64,000 nt of DNA from Phytohabitans rumicis (GTDB lineage: Bacteria > Actinomycetota > Actinomycetes > Mycobacteriales > Micromonosporaceae), in assembly GCF_011764445.1 (NCBI RefSeq), contig NZ_BLPG01000001.1, positions 1,550,001 to 1,614,000 of the forward strand. Reading direction: 5' to 3'. Positions within the stretch are counted from its first letter, which is position 1, and each line of letters opens with the position of its first letter. Under the pieces are notes generated by a model. It was not told the DNA's origin. It was given only the letters and a program-made list of their open reading frames with translations, and searched no databases. The position numbers and the translations under genes are program-made. This document shows positions 1-16,659 of this stretch, one piece after another.

Positions 1-1173
1 GCCGCTGGCCCCGGAGGCCACCCTGGCGTTGAACGAGCTGGCGCCGGTGCCGAAAGCCACGCCTTTGAGCTTGATGTAGTCGCCATTTTCGATCCAGCCG
101 ACGCTCATTCCGCCCTCACTGGACGGCTCGGTCTCGATGCCACTCCCCCAGGCGATGGTCTCGGCCTCCTGGCGCACGTAAGGATTGAGCGTGCCGACCT
201 GGGGCACCCCCGCCGTGCTCATGTTGATGCTCGGGAACGAGCCGTCCGAGTTGTAGCTGAACTTCTCCACCGCGACGGAGCGGGTGAAGCCTCCGCCGCC
301 CGGCAACGCGCCGTTGTGGTAGAAGAAGTACGAGCCGCCGTTGAAGTCGATGACACCGGCGTGGTTCGTGAAGCTGCTGCCCTGCGTGGGCATGATGGTG
401 CCCCGATAGGTCCACGGTCCGGTCGGGCCGGGCGCGGTCGTGTAGGCGATGAACTCAGAGCAGCACTTCGCCGCGAACACCATGTAGTACAGGCCGCCGC
501 GTTTGTAGAACCAGGGACCTTCCTCGTACAGGGTCGGCCGGTTGGCGTCGCCGGTGCGGGTGCCGAATCCCGCGGTGGTAAGGGGTATCTGGGTCGGACC
601 GCCCGAGTACGAGATCATGTCTGCGTTGAGCTTGACGTACCACAGCCGCGGGTTGCCGTAGAACAGGTACGCCTGCCCGTCGTCGTCGATGTAGACGGTG
701 GGGTCGATCTCGGCGTTCTGGATCAGCGGGCGGCCGAGGGCATCGCGGAACGGCCCGGTCGGGCTGTCCGAAACCCCTACTCCGATCGCGTTGGCACCGT
801 TGGACATCCGCACCGGGACGTACCAGTAGAACTTGCCGTTGCGGTAGATGGCTTGCCCGGCCCACGCGTCTGAGCTCGCCCAGCTGAAGGTGGAAAGGCT
901 CATCGGCGAGCCGTGGTCGGTCCAGTTGACCATGTCGGCCGATGACCAGACCCGCCAGTCGCGCATCGTGAAGTAGGTCGAGCCATCTTCGTCATGTCCG
1001 GTGTACAGATAGACCCGGCCGTTGTACACCAGCGGTGCCGGGTCGGCGGTGTAGACCTGTTGCACGATCGGGTTGTCCGCCTTGGCGGCGCCCGGAAGCA
1101 ACGCGGCCAAGCAAAGGATACTTGCCATCAGGGCGAGCGCCCGCCGCGATGGCGATCGAAATGCGATTCTCAC
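1..1173 (-). CDS. Secreted GH43 arabinofuranosidase/xylosidase with CBM6 (3' end cut by window)
   Basis: The first 391 residues are in the window. GTG at 1173-1171 is chosen because GGGGGAG lies just upstream and a signal peptide follows (positive N-terminus, hydrophobic core, Ala-rich cleavage site near residue 33). The GH43 five-bladed propeller begins with TADPAPLVYNG, whose Asp is the likely catalytic base. EIDPTVYIDDDG supplies the pKa-modulating Asp and YEEGPWFYKRGG the acid Glu. A CBM6 domain starts at about residue 348 (RQEAETIAWGSG, then WIENGDYIKLKG) and continues past the window edge. The architecture resembles XynD-type arabinoxylan arabinofuranohydrolases, which remove arabinose from xylan; that substrate is inferred from family. 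Any further C-terminal module is outside the window. Confidence 0.88.
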   Translation of the reverse strand, partial: MRIAFRSPSRRALALMASILCLAALLPGAAKADNPIVQQVYTADPAPLVYNGRVYLYTGHDEDGSTYFTMRDWRVWSSADMVNWTDHGSPMSLSTFSWASSDAWAGQAIYRNGKFYWYVPVRMSNGANAIGVGVSDSPTGPFRDALGRPLIQNAEIDPTVYIDDDGQAYLFYGNPRLWYVKLNADMISYSGGPTQIPLTTAGFGTRTGDANRPTLYEEGPWFYKRGGLYYMVFAAKCCSEFIAYTTAPGPTGPWTYRGTIMPTQGSSFTNHAGVIDFNGGSYFFYHNGALPGGGGFTRSVAVEKFSYNSDGSFPSINMSTAGVPQVGTLNPYVRQEAETIAWGSGIETEPSSEGGMSVGWIENGDYIKLKGVAFGTGASSFNARVASGASG

Positions 1174-1205
1174 AGTCGCTCCCCCATCCGGTAGAAACCT
1201 CGAGA

Positions 1206-1235
1206 GTGGCGCCGGCACGGGTATGCCGGCGCCAC
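1206..1235 (-). terminator. Hairpin terminator after the CE1-lectin gene
   Basis: A perfect 12-bp stem (GTGGCGCCGGCA / TGCCGGCGCCAC) encloses a 6-nt loop. It lies 11 nt beyond the stop of the minus-strand esterase gene. There is no T-run, as is common for actinomycete terminators. Confidence 0.7.
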
Positions 1236-1246
1236 CGGTCGTCGGG

Positions 1247-2607
<1,361 letters not shown>

Positions 2608-2669
2608 GACTGCGACTCCTGTAGGTGATCAGTTGGATGATGGCGTCCCCGGCCCGGGGATGTGGTCGA

Positions 2670-7653
<4,984 letters not shown>

Positions 7654-8806
7654 TCAACGATGCCCAGCAGGATGGTCCGCTGCCCGGACGGGATCGTGCC
7701 GTCGGCCATGGGCGCGATGTTCGGCAGCATGTTGCCGTTCTTGCTGACCCGGTCGATCAGCGAGTGCAGCATCGCCTCGAGCGAGTAGTAGCCGATGCCG
7801 ACCGTGTAGCACCAACTGGAGCTGGAGATGCTGTCGTCGGTCAGCCAGTACGGGACCTGGACGCCGGCCGGGCCGCCCCGCTCGTAGTCGAAGACCGAGC
7901 CGCGGTTGTTCAGGCCGTCCTTGTAGGTGGCGACCACGTCCTTGTTCCAGGCGACCGCCTGGTTGAAGTAATAGGCGAGGAAGTTCAGCCGCCGCGACTC
8001 GTCGATCCGGGGCAGGTTGAAGTCCTGCCAGATGATGTCGGGCTGGTAGCCGTCGATGACCTCGCGGAGCTTGTCGTACCAGAGCTGCTGCTGCTCGGCG
8101 CCGCTCAGCTGGCCGTACAGCTTGCGCAGGCTCGCCGTGGGCTGCCCCGGCACCCGCTCGTAGAAACCGGTGAAGTTGTAGGCGTGGTGCAGCGACACGA
8201 TCAGCTTCAGACCCTTGGCCCGGATCGCGTCGGCGTGCAGGCGCAACAAGTCGAGCCGTGGGCCGGTCGCCACCGAGTTCCACTCGTTGACCCGACTGTT
8301 CCACATCGAGTAGCCGTCGTGATGCTCAGCCACCGGCCCGGCGAACCTCGCGCCCGCGTCGGCGAACAGCTGCGCCCACTCGTTCGGATCGAAGGCGCCA
8401 CCCGCCGACCGCAGCCGCGGCGCGAACTGCGTGAACCGGCCCGACCTGTCGTTGGCCCCGTTGATGAAGTTGTGGTACGGCCACGCGGACGGCTCACCAT
8501 AGGCACTGCGATGGTGGTTGTTCTCCGCCGAGCCGCTGAAGTACATGTTCCGCGGATACCACTCCTTCACGAACGCCGGGACGCTGAACACACCCCAGTG
8601 GTAGTAGATGCCGAACTTGGCGTCCTGAAACCACTCCGGCGCCGGCGGGTGCTGGTCGACCGACGCCCAGGTCGGTGTGTAGCTGGAGGGCCCGTCGGTG
8701 GCGAAGGCGACACCGCCCCTCCAGAGGCCGGTGGCCATGGCGGCACCGGTCAGCCGGCCGCGGCCACGAGCCTGCGCCGTGTGAACGTGAACATTGACGA
8801 GGACAT
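7654..8806 (-). pseudogene. Broken GH29 alpha-L-fucosidase
   Basis: The catalytic barrel is clearly GH29: FGIYYHWGVFSVPAF, HHDGYSMWNS, SLHHAYNF and IIWQDFNLPRID, whose Asp is the expected nucleophile. Two lesions are visible. At about 8752 the Tat-type leader starting at ATG 8806 (FTFTRRRLVAAAG) stops; adding one base joins it to the in-frame continuation LTGAAMATGLW. At about 7653 the protein leaves the conserved sequence after LLGIVDYL and runs into transposase DNA, so the C-terminal beta-sandwich is absent. The first lesion could be a sequencing slip; the second looks real. An internal ATG at 8738 could still start the barrel. The intact enzyme would cut alpha-linked fucose. The GntR gene at 8951 is divergent. 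Confidence 0.75.
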
Positions 8807-8950
8807 CGCGAGTGGATCCTCTCGAGATGGGTGCCCGGTGGCGCAGGAGCGCCAGACATCAGGGCAGGTGAGGTGAGATAAGCTGACTCGGCCCGCGGGG
8901 GAGCTGCCGGTTCGTGTCGCACCCTGGGACCGACGTAGGGAATGGGTGGC

Positions 8951-9661
8951 ATGTCTCGCGCCGACGTAGTGATCGACAGCATCAAGCGGATGATCCTCGA
9001 CGGGGTGTTCCGCCCGGGTGACCGGCTCCCCGTCGAAAAGGACCTCGCCGAGTCGCTCGGCGTCTCCCGCGGCTCGCTGCGTGAAGGGATCTCGGCACTG
9101 TCGATTCTTGGCGTGGTCGACACGCGCCAGGGAGACGGCACCTACGTCACCAGGCTCGACGTGGCGCAACTGCTGGCGCCCATGGGCTTCGTCGTCGACC
9201 TCGAGGGCAGGGGCGACGCGCGGCATGTCCACGCCATCCGTCGGGTGCTGGAGTGTGAGGCGGCCCGGTTGGCGGCGTCCAGGATCACCGACGAGGCGCT
9301 CGCGGAGGCGCGCGGGCTGCTCGACGAGGCCATCCGGATCGCTGGCGAGACGCCCCACGACCATGAGCGGGTCATCGAGATCGACATCCGGTTTCACCGG
9401 ATCATCGCGGCGCACACCGGCAACCCGGTGCTGGTCGGTCTGATCGACGCGTTCGCGGGCCGCACGGTGCGCGCGCGGCTGTGGCGCAGCCTGCACGAGG
9501 AGGGTGCCGACCTGCGCACGCACGGGGAGCATCTGGCGATCTGGAAAGCGCTCGCCGCGCGCGACCCCGAGCGGGCGCGGATCAGGATGGCCAACCATCT
9601 GATCGGCGTCGAGGAGTCCCTGCACGCCTTGCCAGACGATCAGGCGCGCGCGAGGGGCTGA
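8951..9661 (+). CDS. FadR-type GntR transcriptional regulator
   Basis: This protein of about 236 residues has an N-terminal winged helix (GDRLPVEKDLAESLGVSRGSLREG) and an all-helical FCD ligand-binding domain. The FCD domain carries the usual metal/ligand pattern (EIDIRFHRIIAAHTGN, THGEHLAIWKALAARD). An in-frame ATG at 8942 has AGGGA directly against it, so the ATG at 8951, about 10 nt away, is preferred. FCD proteins normally sense sugar acids or other carboxylates and repress nearby catabolic genes. It is divergent from the broken GH29 gene with a 144-nt gap, where I saw no clear operator. Its targets are unknown. Confidence 0.88.
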   Translation: MSRADVVIDSIKRMILDGVFRPGDRLPVEKDLAESLGVSRGSLREGISALSILGVVDTRQGDGTYVTRLDVAQLLAPMGFVVDLEGRGDARHVHAIRRVLECEAARLAASRITDEALAEARGLLDEAIRIAGETPHDHERVIEIDIRFHRIIAAHTGNPVLVGLIDAFAGRTVRARLWRSLHEEGADLRTHGEHLAIWKALAARDPERARIRMANHLIGVEESLHALPDDQARARG

Positions 9662-9742
9662 CCACCACCCCGTCGATAGGTCAGATGATTCGGGCCTCAA
9701 ACTGAGGCAACTTCCTAGCCACATACGGTCCAACGTCGACGG

Positions 9743-9772
9743 TTGACACGATAGATCTAATCTTTGTAGATT
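9743..9772 (+). promoter_or_regulatory. Vegetative-type promoter for the STAS gene
   Basis: TTGACA (9743-9748) and TAGATT (9767-9772) are 18 nt apart, close to the main sigma consensus. They lie 31 nt upstream of the STAS start codon, in an otherwise empty 141-nt gap. Confidence 0.6.
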
Positions 9773-9802
9773 GCAGAACCTCGATCCCTTGGGCGGCCGT
9801 CG

Positions 9803-10168
9803 ATGGACCATCGATCGTTTCGTGACCGGCAACTGTCGTATCACGTCGAGGTATGTGCGGACGGTGTACATCTGATCGTCTCCGGAGACCTCGACCACCA
9901 CACGTGCGACGTCTTCGACTGCGCGGTGCGCGCCGTGCTCACCGGCGCCCCGGGCTCGCTCGTCCTGGACCTGACCGCGGTGCGGTTCATCTCGGCGCAG
10001 GGCACCGCGGCGCTCGTCGACGGCTTGCACCGCGCGGCCGGGATCTGTGCCGCCGTCGCCATGCTGCCCAGCCCGGCAGTGCGGCGGCGACTCGAGCTGC
10101 TCGGCCTCGACCTGGCCGTCGGCGGAGAATCGGTGGACGAGACGGAGCCGCCAGCGGCGTCCGCTTAG
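9803..10168 (+). CDS. STAS-domain anti-sigma factor antagonist
   Basis: This 121-residue cytoplasmic protein consists of one STAS domain. The stretch LVLDLTAVRFISAQGTAALVDG holds the strand-turn and the Ser normally phosphorylated by a HATPase anti-sigma kinase (FISAQG here). LIVSGDLD starts the core. The family releases alternative sigma factors by binding their anti-sigma factors. No partner kinase or phosphatase lies nearby, so it is an orphan. It converges on the GH10 gene with a shared hairpin between them. Confidence 0.85.
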   Translation: MDHRSFRDRQLSYHVEVCADGVHLIVSGDLDHHTCDVFDCAVRAVLTGAPGSLVLDLTAVRFISAQGTAALVDGLHRAAGICAAVAMLPSPAVRRRLELLGLDLAVGGESVDETEPPAASA

Positions 10169-10177
10169 GACCATGGC

Positions 10178-10209
10178 GCCGGTACGGGGCTTGCCCACCC
10201 CGCACCGGC
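10178..10209. terminator. Bidirectional hairpin between STAS and GH10 genes
   Basis: GCCGGTACGGGG pairs with CCCCGCACCGGC around an 8-nt loop, with one A-C mismatch. The convergent genes end on either side, so it probably serves both. Confidence 0.6.
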
Positions 10210-10230
10210 TTTCCCCATGGAGGTGGTGGT

Positions 10231-11610
<1,380 letters not shown>

Positions 11611-13640
11611 TCAGGGAGTGGTGATGGCGAAGCGGTTGACGGTCACGGAGCCCCCGAGGGCCGTGGTGGCGTAGTTGAAGATGCCGAACCGGTAGCCCAT
11701 GAAGAACTGCCACGCGTTGTTGAGCGTGAACGCCGTACCGAGGTTGACGAAGTTGGTGCCGTCGGTGCTGTACGAGAAGCGGGCTTGCCGGCCGGAGCCG
11801 GGTCTGACGTCCGCGTTGACCCGTAGCCAGATCCGGCCGCCGGCGACGGCGGCGCTGGCCTGTTCGGAGCCGGTGCCGGTGGTCTGCCAGCTGGAGTTCA
11901 TGGTCAGGCCGTTGGTCATCACGACGCGGGTGGCGCCGTTGTCCCGCCGGACGCCGATCCACGCCGAGGAGTCCCGCAGCATCGCCAGGCCGGCCCGGTC
12001 GCCGTTGGCCATGCCCGCGTAGTCCAGCTCGATCGTCGCGGTGGAGGACGGGCCTTGGATGCGGTGGGTCAGCGTGTTGCGCGCTCCGTAGAGGTCGTTG
12101 GTGACGGTGGCGGTCTGCAGGCGCAGGCCGTTGTTGACCGACCACCGGGTGTTGTCCGGGTTGTGGTTCCACTCGTACTGCGGGCCCAGGGTGGTGCCGG
12201 TGAACGTGTCGGTGCCGATCATCGGCTTGACCTGCCGGGGCGGACGGGGCACGTTCGGGTACGGGTAGGAGGCGCCCCACCGGCCGTTGACCGTCTGTAG
12301 CACGGGCCAGCCGTCGCCGGTCCAGGTCACCGGAGCGAGCGCGGGCACCCGGCCGCCTGGGTAGGCGTCCACGAAGGACATGTAGTACCACTGGCCGTTC
12401 TGGGTCTGCACCAGGCCGCCCTGGTGCGGCACTCCCCCACCGGAGATCGGGCCGGGCAGGTCCAATAGCACCTGCCGCATCTCGTACGGACCGAACGGGT
12501 TGTTCGCCTTCAGCACGTACTGCCCGTTGGCCGGCCGGGTCAGCCAGATGTAGTAGCTGCCGTTGCGCTTGTAGAACCGCGCGCCCTCCAGCGTGCCCAC
12601 ACTGGAGGGGTCTGGAACACCTGCTGGCTACGCACCTGCGACAGCCCGTCCGCGGACAGCTGGGCGACGCTGATACTCGAGTTCCCGTAGGCGACGTACA
12701 TCGTGTCGTTGTCGTCGACCAGCAAGCCGGCGTCGTAGTAGCAGCCGTTGATCCGGGACCGCTTCGCCCACGGGCCTTCCACACTGGTGGCCGTGTACAC
12801 GTAGGTGCGGTTGAACTCGGTGCACCCGATCCAGTAGAACGTCCGGTTGCTCGGTCGGTAGTTGAACGCCGAGGCCCAGATCCCCTTCACGTAGGCCCGT
12901 CCGCCGGAAAGGTTGTAGGCGTTGGAGTCGAAGTCCAGGCTGGGCACCGAGTGTCCGGCGAACTCCCAGTTGACAAGATCGTAGGAGCGCAGGATCGGAG
13001 CGCCCGGCGAGTAGTGCATCGTGGACGCCGAGTAGTAGTACGCGTCACCGACCCGGATGATGTCGATGTCGGCGAAGTCCTGCCACAGCACCGGGTTGTT
13101 GAACGTGGACGATGGCGGCCAGTCGCCCGGCGGCGGGCTCGTCGGTGGCTGCGAGGTGGGCGGCACGGAGGTCGGCGGCGCCGAGGTCGGGGGCGATGAC
13201 GTGGGCGGGCCGGTTGTCGGTCCGGTGGATCCATTGCAGGCGGCGCCGTTGAGCGAGAAGCTCGCCGGGACGGCGTTGGTGCCGCCGCTCATCGAGGCGT
13301 TGAAGCCGAAGTTCGCGCTGCCGCTGGTCGGTACGTTGCCGTTCCAGCTGGCGTTCGTCACGGTCACGTCCTGGCCCGACTGGGTGTGGCTGCCGTTCCA
13401 CAGCTGGGTGATGGTCTGCGTGCCGCCGAACGACCAGGACAGCCGCCACCCGTTGATCGGGTCGCCGAGGTTGTCGACGACGACATTGGCGCCGAATCCG
13501 CCCGGCCATGAGTTCGTCACCGTGTAGGTGACCCGGCAACCGGCCGCCGCCTGGGCCGAGACGGCCGTGACGACGCCGACCGCGCTGACCGCGGCGACGA
13601 GCGTCGCGGCCAGCCCAAGTCGAAAGCGTTTGTTCTGCAC
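11611..13640 (-). CDS. Secreted CBM2 - GH43 beta-xylosidase/arabinofuranosidase; one apparent frameshift
   Basis: A signal peptide and CBM2 (about 35-140, CRVTYTVTNSWPGGF) are followed by a PTS linker of repeated PPTS units and then the GH43 domain. Catalytic motifs are DFADIDIIRVGDAYYY (base), YYDAGLLVDDND (modulator) and TLEGARFYKRNG (acid). A C-terminal concanavalin-like domain of the GH43_12 type ends near YRFGIFNYAT. The frame breaks at a G4 run (12607-12610) between QVFQTP and VGTLEGA. One added base gives TPSSVGTLEG and 677 codons including stop, so the gene is probably intact. It removes xylose or arabinose from xylo-oligosaccharides; exact specificity is not resolved. Confidence 0.85.
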
Positions 13641-13674
13641 GTGGTTCCTCCGGTGCGCCCGAGTGAGGAGGGGT

Positions 13675-13707
13675 GGCGGCGCGGGGTCGCCCGGACCCCG
13701 CGCCGCC
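13675..13707 (-). terminator. Strong hairpin terminator after the polyesterase gene
   Basis: A perfect 14-bp stem (GGCGGCGCGGGGTC / GACCCCGCGCCGCC) with a 5-nt loop lies 35 nt beyond the stop of the minus-strand polyesterase gene. Confidence 0.75.
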
Positions 13708-13741
13708 GTGCGGGACGTGGTCTAACAGGTGGAGTCGGTGG

Positions 13742-14974
13742 TTACGGGCTGGTGCAGGTGAGGGAGACAGGCGTGGGGCTGCCCGAGGCGAGGAAGCCGA
13801 AGGTGGTCGAGGCGTTCGCGCCGAGCGAGCCGTTGTAGGTGGTGTTTCGTACGGTCACGGCGGATCCGCTGACGCTCAGTGCGCCGTTCCAGACCTGCGT
13901 GACTGCCTGTCCACTAGCGAGGGTCCAGCGGACCGCCCAGCCGTCGACCGGCGTGGAGCCGGCCGACACGGTCACCTCGCCTTGGAAGCCGCCGGGCCAG
14001 GAGTTGACCGTCCGGTAGGTAGCGCTACAGGCACCGGTCGGGGGTGTGGTCGGCGGTGTCGTGGGTGGCGTGGTTGGGGCGGTGGTGGACGGGCTGGTCG
14101 TCGGGTTCGGCAGGAAGGGGCAGGTGCTGCGATAGCCACGGATGCCTGTGGAGTCCTGCAACGGGCACAGGAACTGGCTGTAGCGGTTGTCGCTGTCGAC
14201 GAAGATCTTGAGCCAGGGGATCAGGATCCGCATCTCGAGCGTGTTGGCGCGGGTCGGGAAGAGGTGGTCGGCGCCGGTGAACTCCATGTAGGCGCTCTCC
14301 GTAGTGGCCGGCAACGTGTTGTAGAGGCCGGTCGCGTAGGAGGGGGTGACCACCGTGTCGTTCTGCCCAGAGATGATCATCGTCGGCACGCGGACGTTGG
14401 TCGGGTTTCCCGAGGGCTTGTAAGGCGCCAGGCCGACGGCGGCCTTGAGTGAGGCGCGTTGGCCCGCGGCGTAAAGTGCGCCGCCGCCGCCCATGGAGTG
14501 GCCGACGACCGACTGCCGGCTGGCGTCGACCCGGTCGCGCACGCTGCTGCGCTGGGTCAGGTAGTCGAGCGCGGCAAGCAACTGGGTGCCGCGGGCTGTG
14601 TCGAAGTCGTTGGTGCTGTTGGTCTCGACCCCGATGACGACGAAGCCGAAGGAGGCGAGCCAATGCCCCATCCACGCTTCCTCGACGGAGAACCGGGCGG
14701 TGTAGCCGGGCACGATCGCGACAGCGCCGAACGTGCCCTGGCTAGTGTCGGTCGGGTAGTAGATCATGCCGCCGCCGAAGCCGTCTCCGGCCGGCACGGC
14801 CACCTGGGCCGTGGCGAACGTGCCCCGCTGGGCGGAGACACTGGCGAGAGTGGGGTCCGGACCCCGCTGGTACGGGTTGTCCGCGGCGGACGCCGACTGC
14901 GCCGCCACGGTCACCGCGACAAGCCCGAGTACGACCGCGATCACGGCCATGACCCGCCTGAATGGTCTATTCAT
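13742..14974 (-). CDS. Secreted cutinase/PET-hydrolase-like polyester hydrolase with C-terminal CBM2
   Basis: This 410-residue protein starts at ATG 14974 (MNRPFRRVMAV, AAGGGAG upstream), with a signal peptide ending at about residue 30. The mature start DNPYQRGPDPT and the overall pattern follow actinomycete cutinases of the TfCut2 family. The triad is Ser160 (GHSMGGGG), Asp206 (SGQNDTVV) and His237 (TGADHLFP). Cys270 and Cys285 (FLCP, STCPF) match the conserved C-terminal disulfide. The subsite Trp of TfCut2 is replaced by Tyr185 (APYKPSG), and the PGYT loop is longer (ARFSVEEAW). A PT linker and CBM2 (about 315-410) follow. Natural substrates are probably cutin or suberin esters; activity on synthetic polyesters is only inferred. 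Confidence 0.88.
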   Translation of the reverse strand: MNRPFRRVMAVIAVVLGLVAVTVAAQSASAADNPYQRGPDPTLASVSAQRGTFATAQVAVPAGDGFGGGMIYYPTDTSQGTFGAVAIVPGYTARFSVEEAWMGHWLASFGFVVIGVETNSTNDFDTARGTQLLAALDYLTQRSSVRDRVDASRQSVVGHSMGGGGALYAAGQRASLKAAVGLAPYKPSGNPTNVRVPTMIISGQNDTVVTPSYATGLYNTLPATTESAYMEFTGADHLFPTRANTLEMRILIPWLKIFVDSDNRYSQFLCPLQDSTGIRGYRSTCPFLPNPTTSPSTTAPTTPPTTPPTTPPTGACSATYRTVNSWPGGFQGEVTVSAGSTPVDGWAVRWTLASGQAVTQVWNGALSVSGSAVTVRNTTYNGSLGANASTTFGFLASGSPTPVSLTCTSP

Positions 14975-15006
14975 GGTTCGCTGGCTCCCTTCCAGATGTG
15001 CGGCGG

Positions 15007-16632
15007 TCAGCTTGCGCAGGCCTCGCCGTTGAGAGTGAACGAGGTCGGCTTCGCGGTGTTGCCGGTGTGGGTGGCTTGGAAGCCGATGCTGACCGACGCG
15101 CCAGGTGCGATGGAGCCGTTGTAGGAGACGTTCCGGGCGGTCACCTGCCCGGAGGTGGGTGTGTAGCTGGCGTTCCAGCCGTTGGTGATGGCCTGCCCGC
15201 CCGGCAGGGTGAATACCAGGGACCAGCCGTTGATGGCCGTGTTGCCGTTGTTGGTGATGGTGAGGTCCTCGGTCAGGCCGGTGTTCCAGGCGTTGACGGT
15301 GGCTGTGACACGGCAGGGGCCGGTCGTGGGCGGCGCAGTCGTCGGGGTCGTCGTCGTGGGTGTGACGGTGGGGCTGCTTGATCCGCCGCTGAGCCGGTAG
15401 ACGACGGTGCCATGGCCGGGCACGCTGGCCGAGATGGCGCCGGAGGTGCTGCTCGTCGCGTTCGTCCACGCGTCCCGCAGGGTGAAGGAGCTGCCCGACA
15501 GCCCGAGTGCGGACGCGGTGGTGCTAATCGTCGTGGTGCCGGTGCCCTGGTTGAACAGCGCCACCGCGACGTCGCCATTGGACAGTCGTTTGGCGAGCAC
15601 CCGGCGGGTGCCGTCGAAGGAGACCTGGCTGGCCTGGAGGGCCAGCGAGTCCTGGCTGATGCCGATGAGATTCGCGTTCTTCAGGATCGTCTGGGTGGCC
15701 GCGTTCATGTTTCGCAGGTCGTTTCCGGCGATCAGCGGCGAGGCCATAACGGCCCATAGTGCGAAGTGGCTGCGCATCTCGGTGTCGGTCATGCCACCCC
15801 GGCCGACCTCCATCATGTCCATGTCGTTGAACGAGCCGGGCCGGGCGTAGCCGGCCAGCGGCACCGTGACGTCGACGATGTTCTGGATACCCATGGGGTA
15901 GCCGTTGGTCTGGCCGGTGTTCCACGCGTTGGTGATGTCTTCGGTGGTGCGCCACATGTTCGACACGTCGCCCCAGTTGCGCTGCGGTCCGGTCTTGGAG
16001 TGCACGCTGTTGGAGTTGATGCTGAACACAATCGGGCGGCCGGCCGCGCGCAGCGCGTCACGCATGATGGCGAACGTGCGGACCTGGTCGTCGATGCTGC
16101 CGGCGGGCGAGCACCAGTCGTACTTGAGATAGTCGACACCCCACGCCGCGAACTGCCGGGCGTCCTGGGCCTCGTGGCCCTGCGCGCCGGTCCGGCCCGG
16201 GTAGGAGCCGAAGTACTGCGCGCAGGTCCGGTCCAGCGGGCCCTGGTAGATGCCGAACTTCAGGCCCCGGGCGTGGATGTAGTCGCCGAGCGCCTTCATC
16301 CCGCTGGGAAACCGGCTCGGATCGCCCTGCAAATTGCCGGCGCCATCACGGTTGGGGTTCATCCAGCAGTCGTCGACAACCACGTACTGGTAGCCGGCGT
16401 CCCGCATGCCCGAGCTGACCATCGCGTCGGTCATCTGCCGGATGAGCGTTTCGTTGATGTTGCAGCCGAACGTGTTCCAGCTGTTCCAGCCCATCGGTGG
16501 GGTGCGAGCCACGCCGTTCTCCAGCGCCTGCGCGTCGGAGGTCCGCAGCACCGCGGTCGCGGCCCCCGCCGCCACCAGCAGGCCGGCCGCCAATGCGGTC
16601 GCGAGGCGGCGACCGCGAGCGTGATGTCTCAT
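15007..16632 (-). CDS. Secreted GH27 alpha-galactosidase with CBM2
   Basis: This 541-residue protein has a signal peptide (LATALAAGLLVAAGAATA). The GH27 barrel begins TPPMGWNSWNTFGC. Asp172 in YLKYDWC is the nucleophile and FNDMDMMEVG (270-272) holds the acid/base Asp. Conserved DDCWM and SPLIAGNDLR are present. The greek-key C-terminal domain ends about 415, and a PT linker leads to a CBM2 (about 440-541). It removes terminal alpha-galactose from galactomannan or raffinose-type sugars. It lies 32 nt upstream of the polyesterase gene in the same direction. Confidence 0.94.
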   Translation of the reverse strand: MRHHARGRRLATALAAGLLVAAGAATAVLRTSDAQALENGVARTPPMGWNSWNTFGCNINETLIRQMTDAMVSSGMRDAGYQYVVVDDCWMNPNRDGAGNLQGDPSRFPSGMKALGDYIHARGLKFGIYQGPLDRTCAQYFGSYPGRTGAQGHEAQDARQFAAWGVDYLKYDWCSPAGSIDDQVRTFAIMRDALRAAGRPIVFSINSNSVHSKTGPQRNWGDVSNMWRTTEDITNAWNTGQTNGYPMGIQNIVDVTVPLAGYARPGSFNDMDMMEVGRGGMTDTEMRSHFALWAVMASPLIAGNDLRNMNAATQTILKNANLIGISQDSLALQASQVSFDGTRRVLAKRLSNGDVAVALFNQGTGTTTISTTASALGLSGSSFTLRDAWTNATSSTSGAISASVPGHGTVVYRLSGGSSSPTVTPTTTTPTTAPPTTGPCRVTATVNAWNTGLTEDLTITNNGNTAINGWSLVFTLPGGQAITNGWNASYTPTSGQVTARNVSYNGSIAPGASVSIGFQATHTGNTAKPTSFTLNGEACAS

Positions 16633-16659
16633 TGCTTCTCGTTCCTTCCCGGTGCCGGG

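Noticed and set aside
13742-15469. Longer polyesterase start at 15469
   Set aside because: The extra residues run antisense-like through the GH27 gene, while ATG 14974 has a ribosome site and signal peptide.
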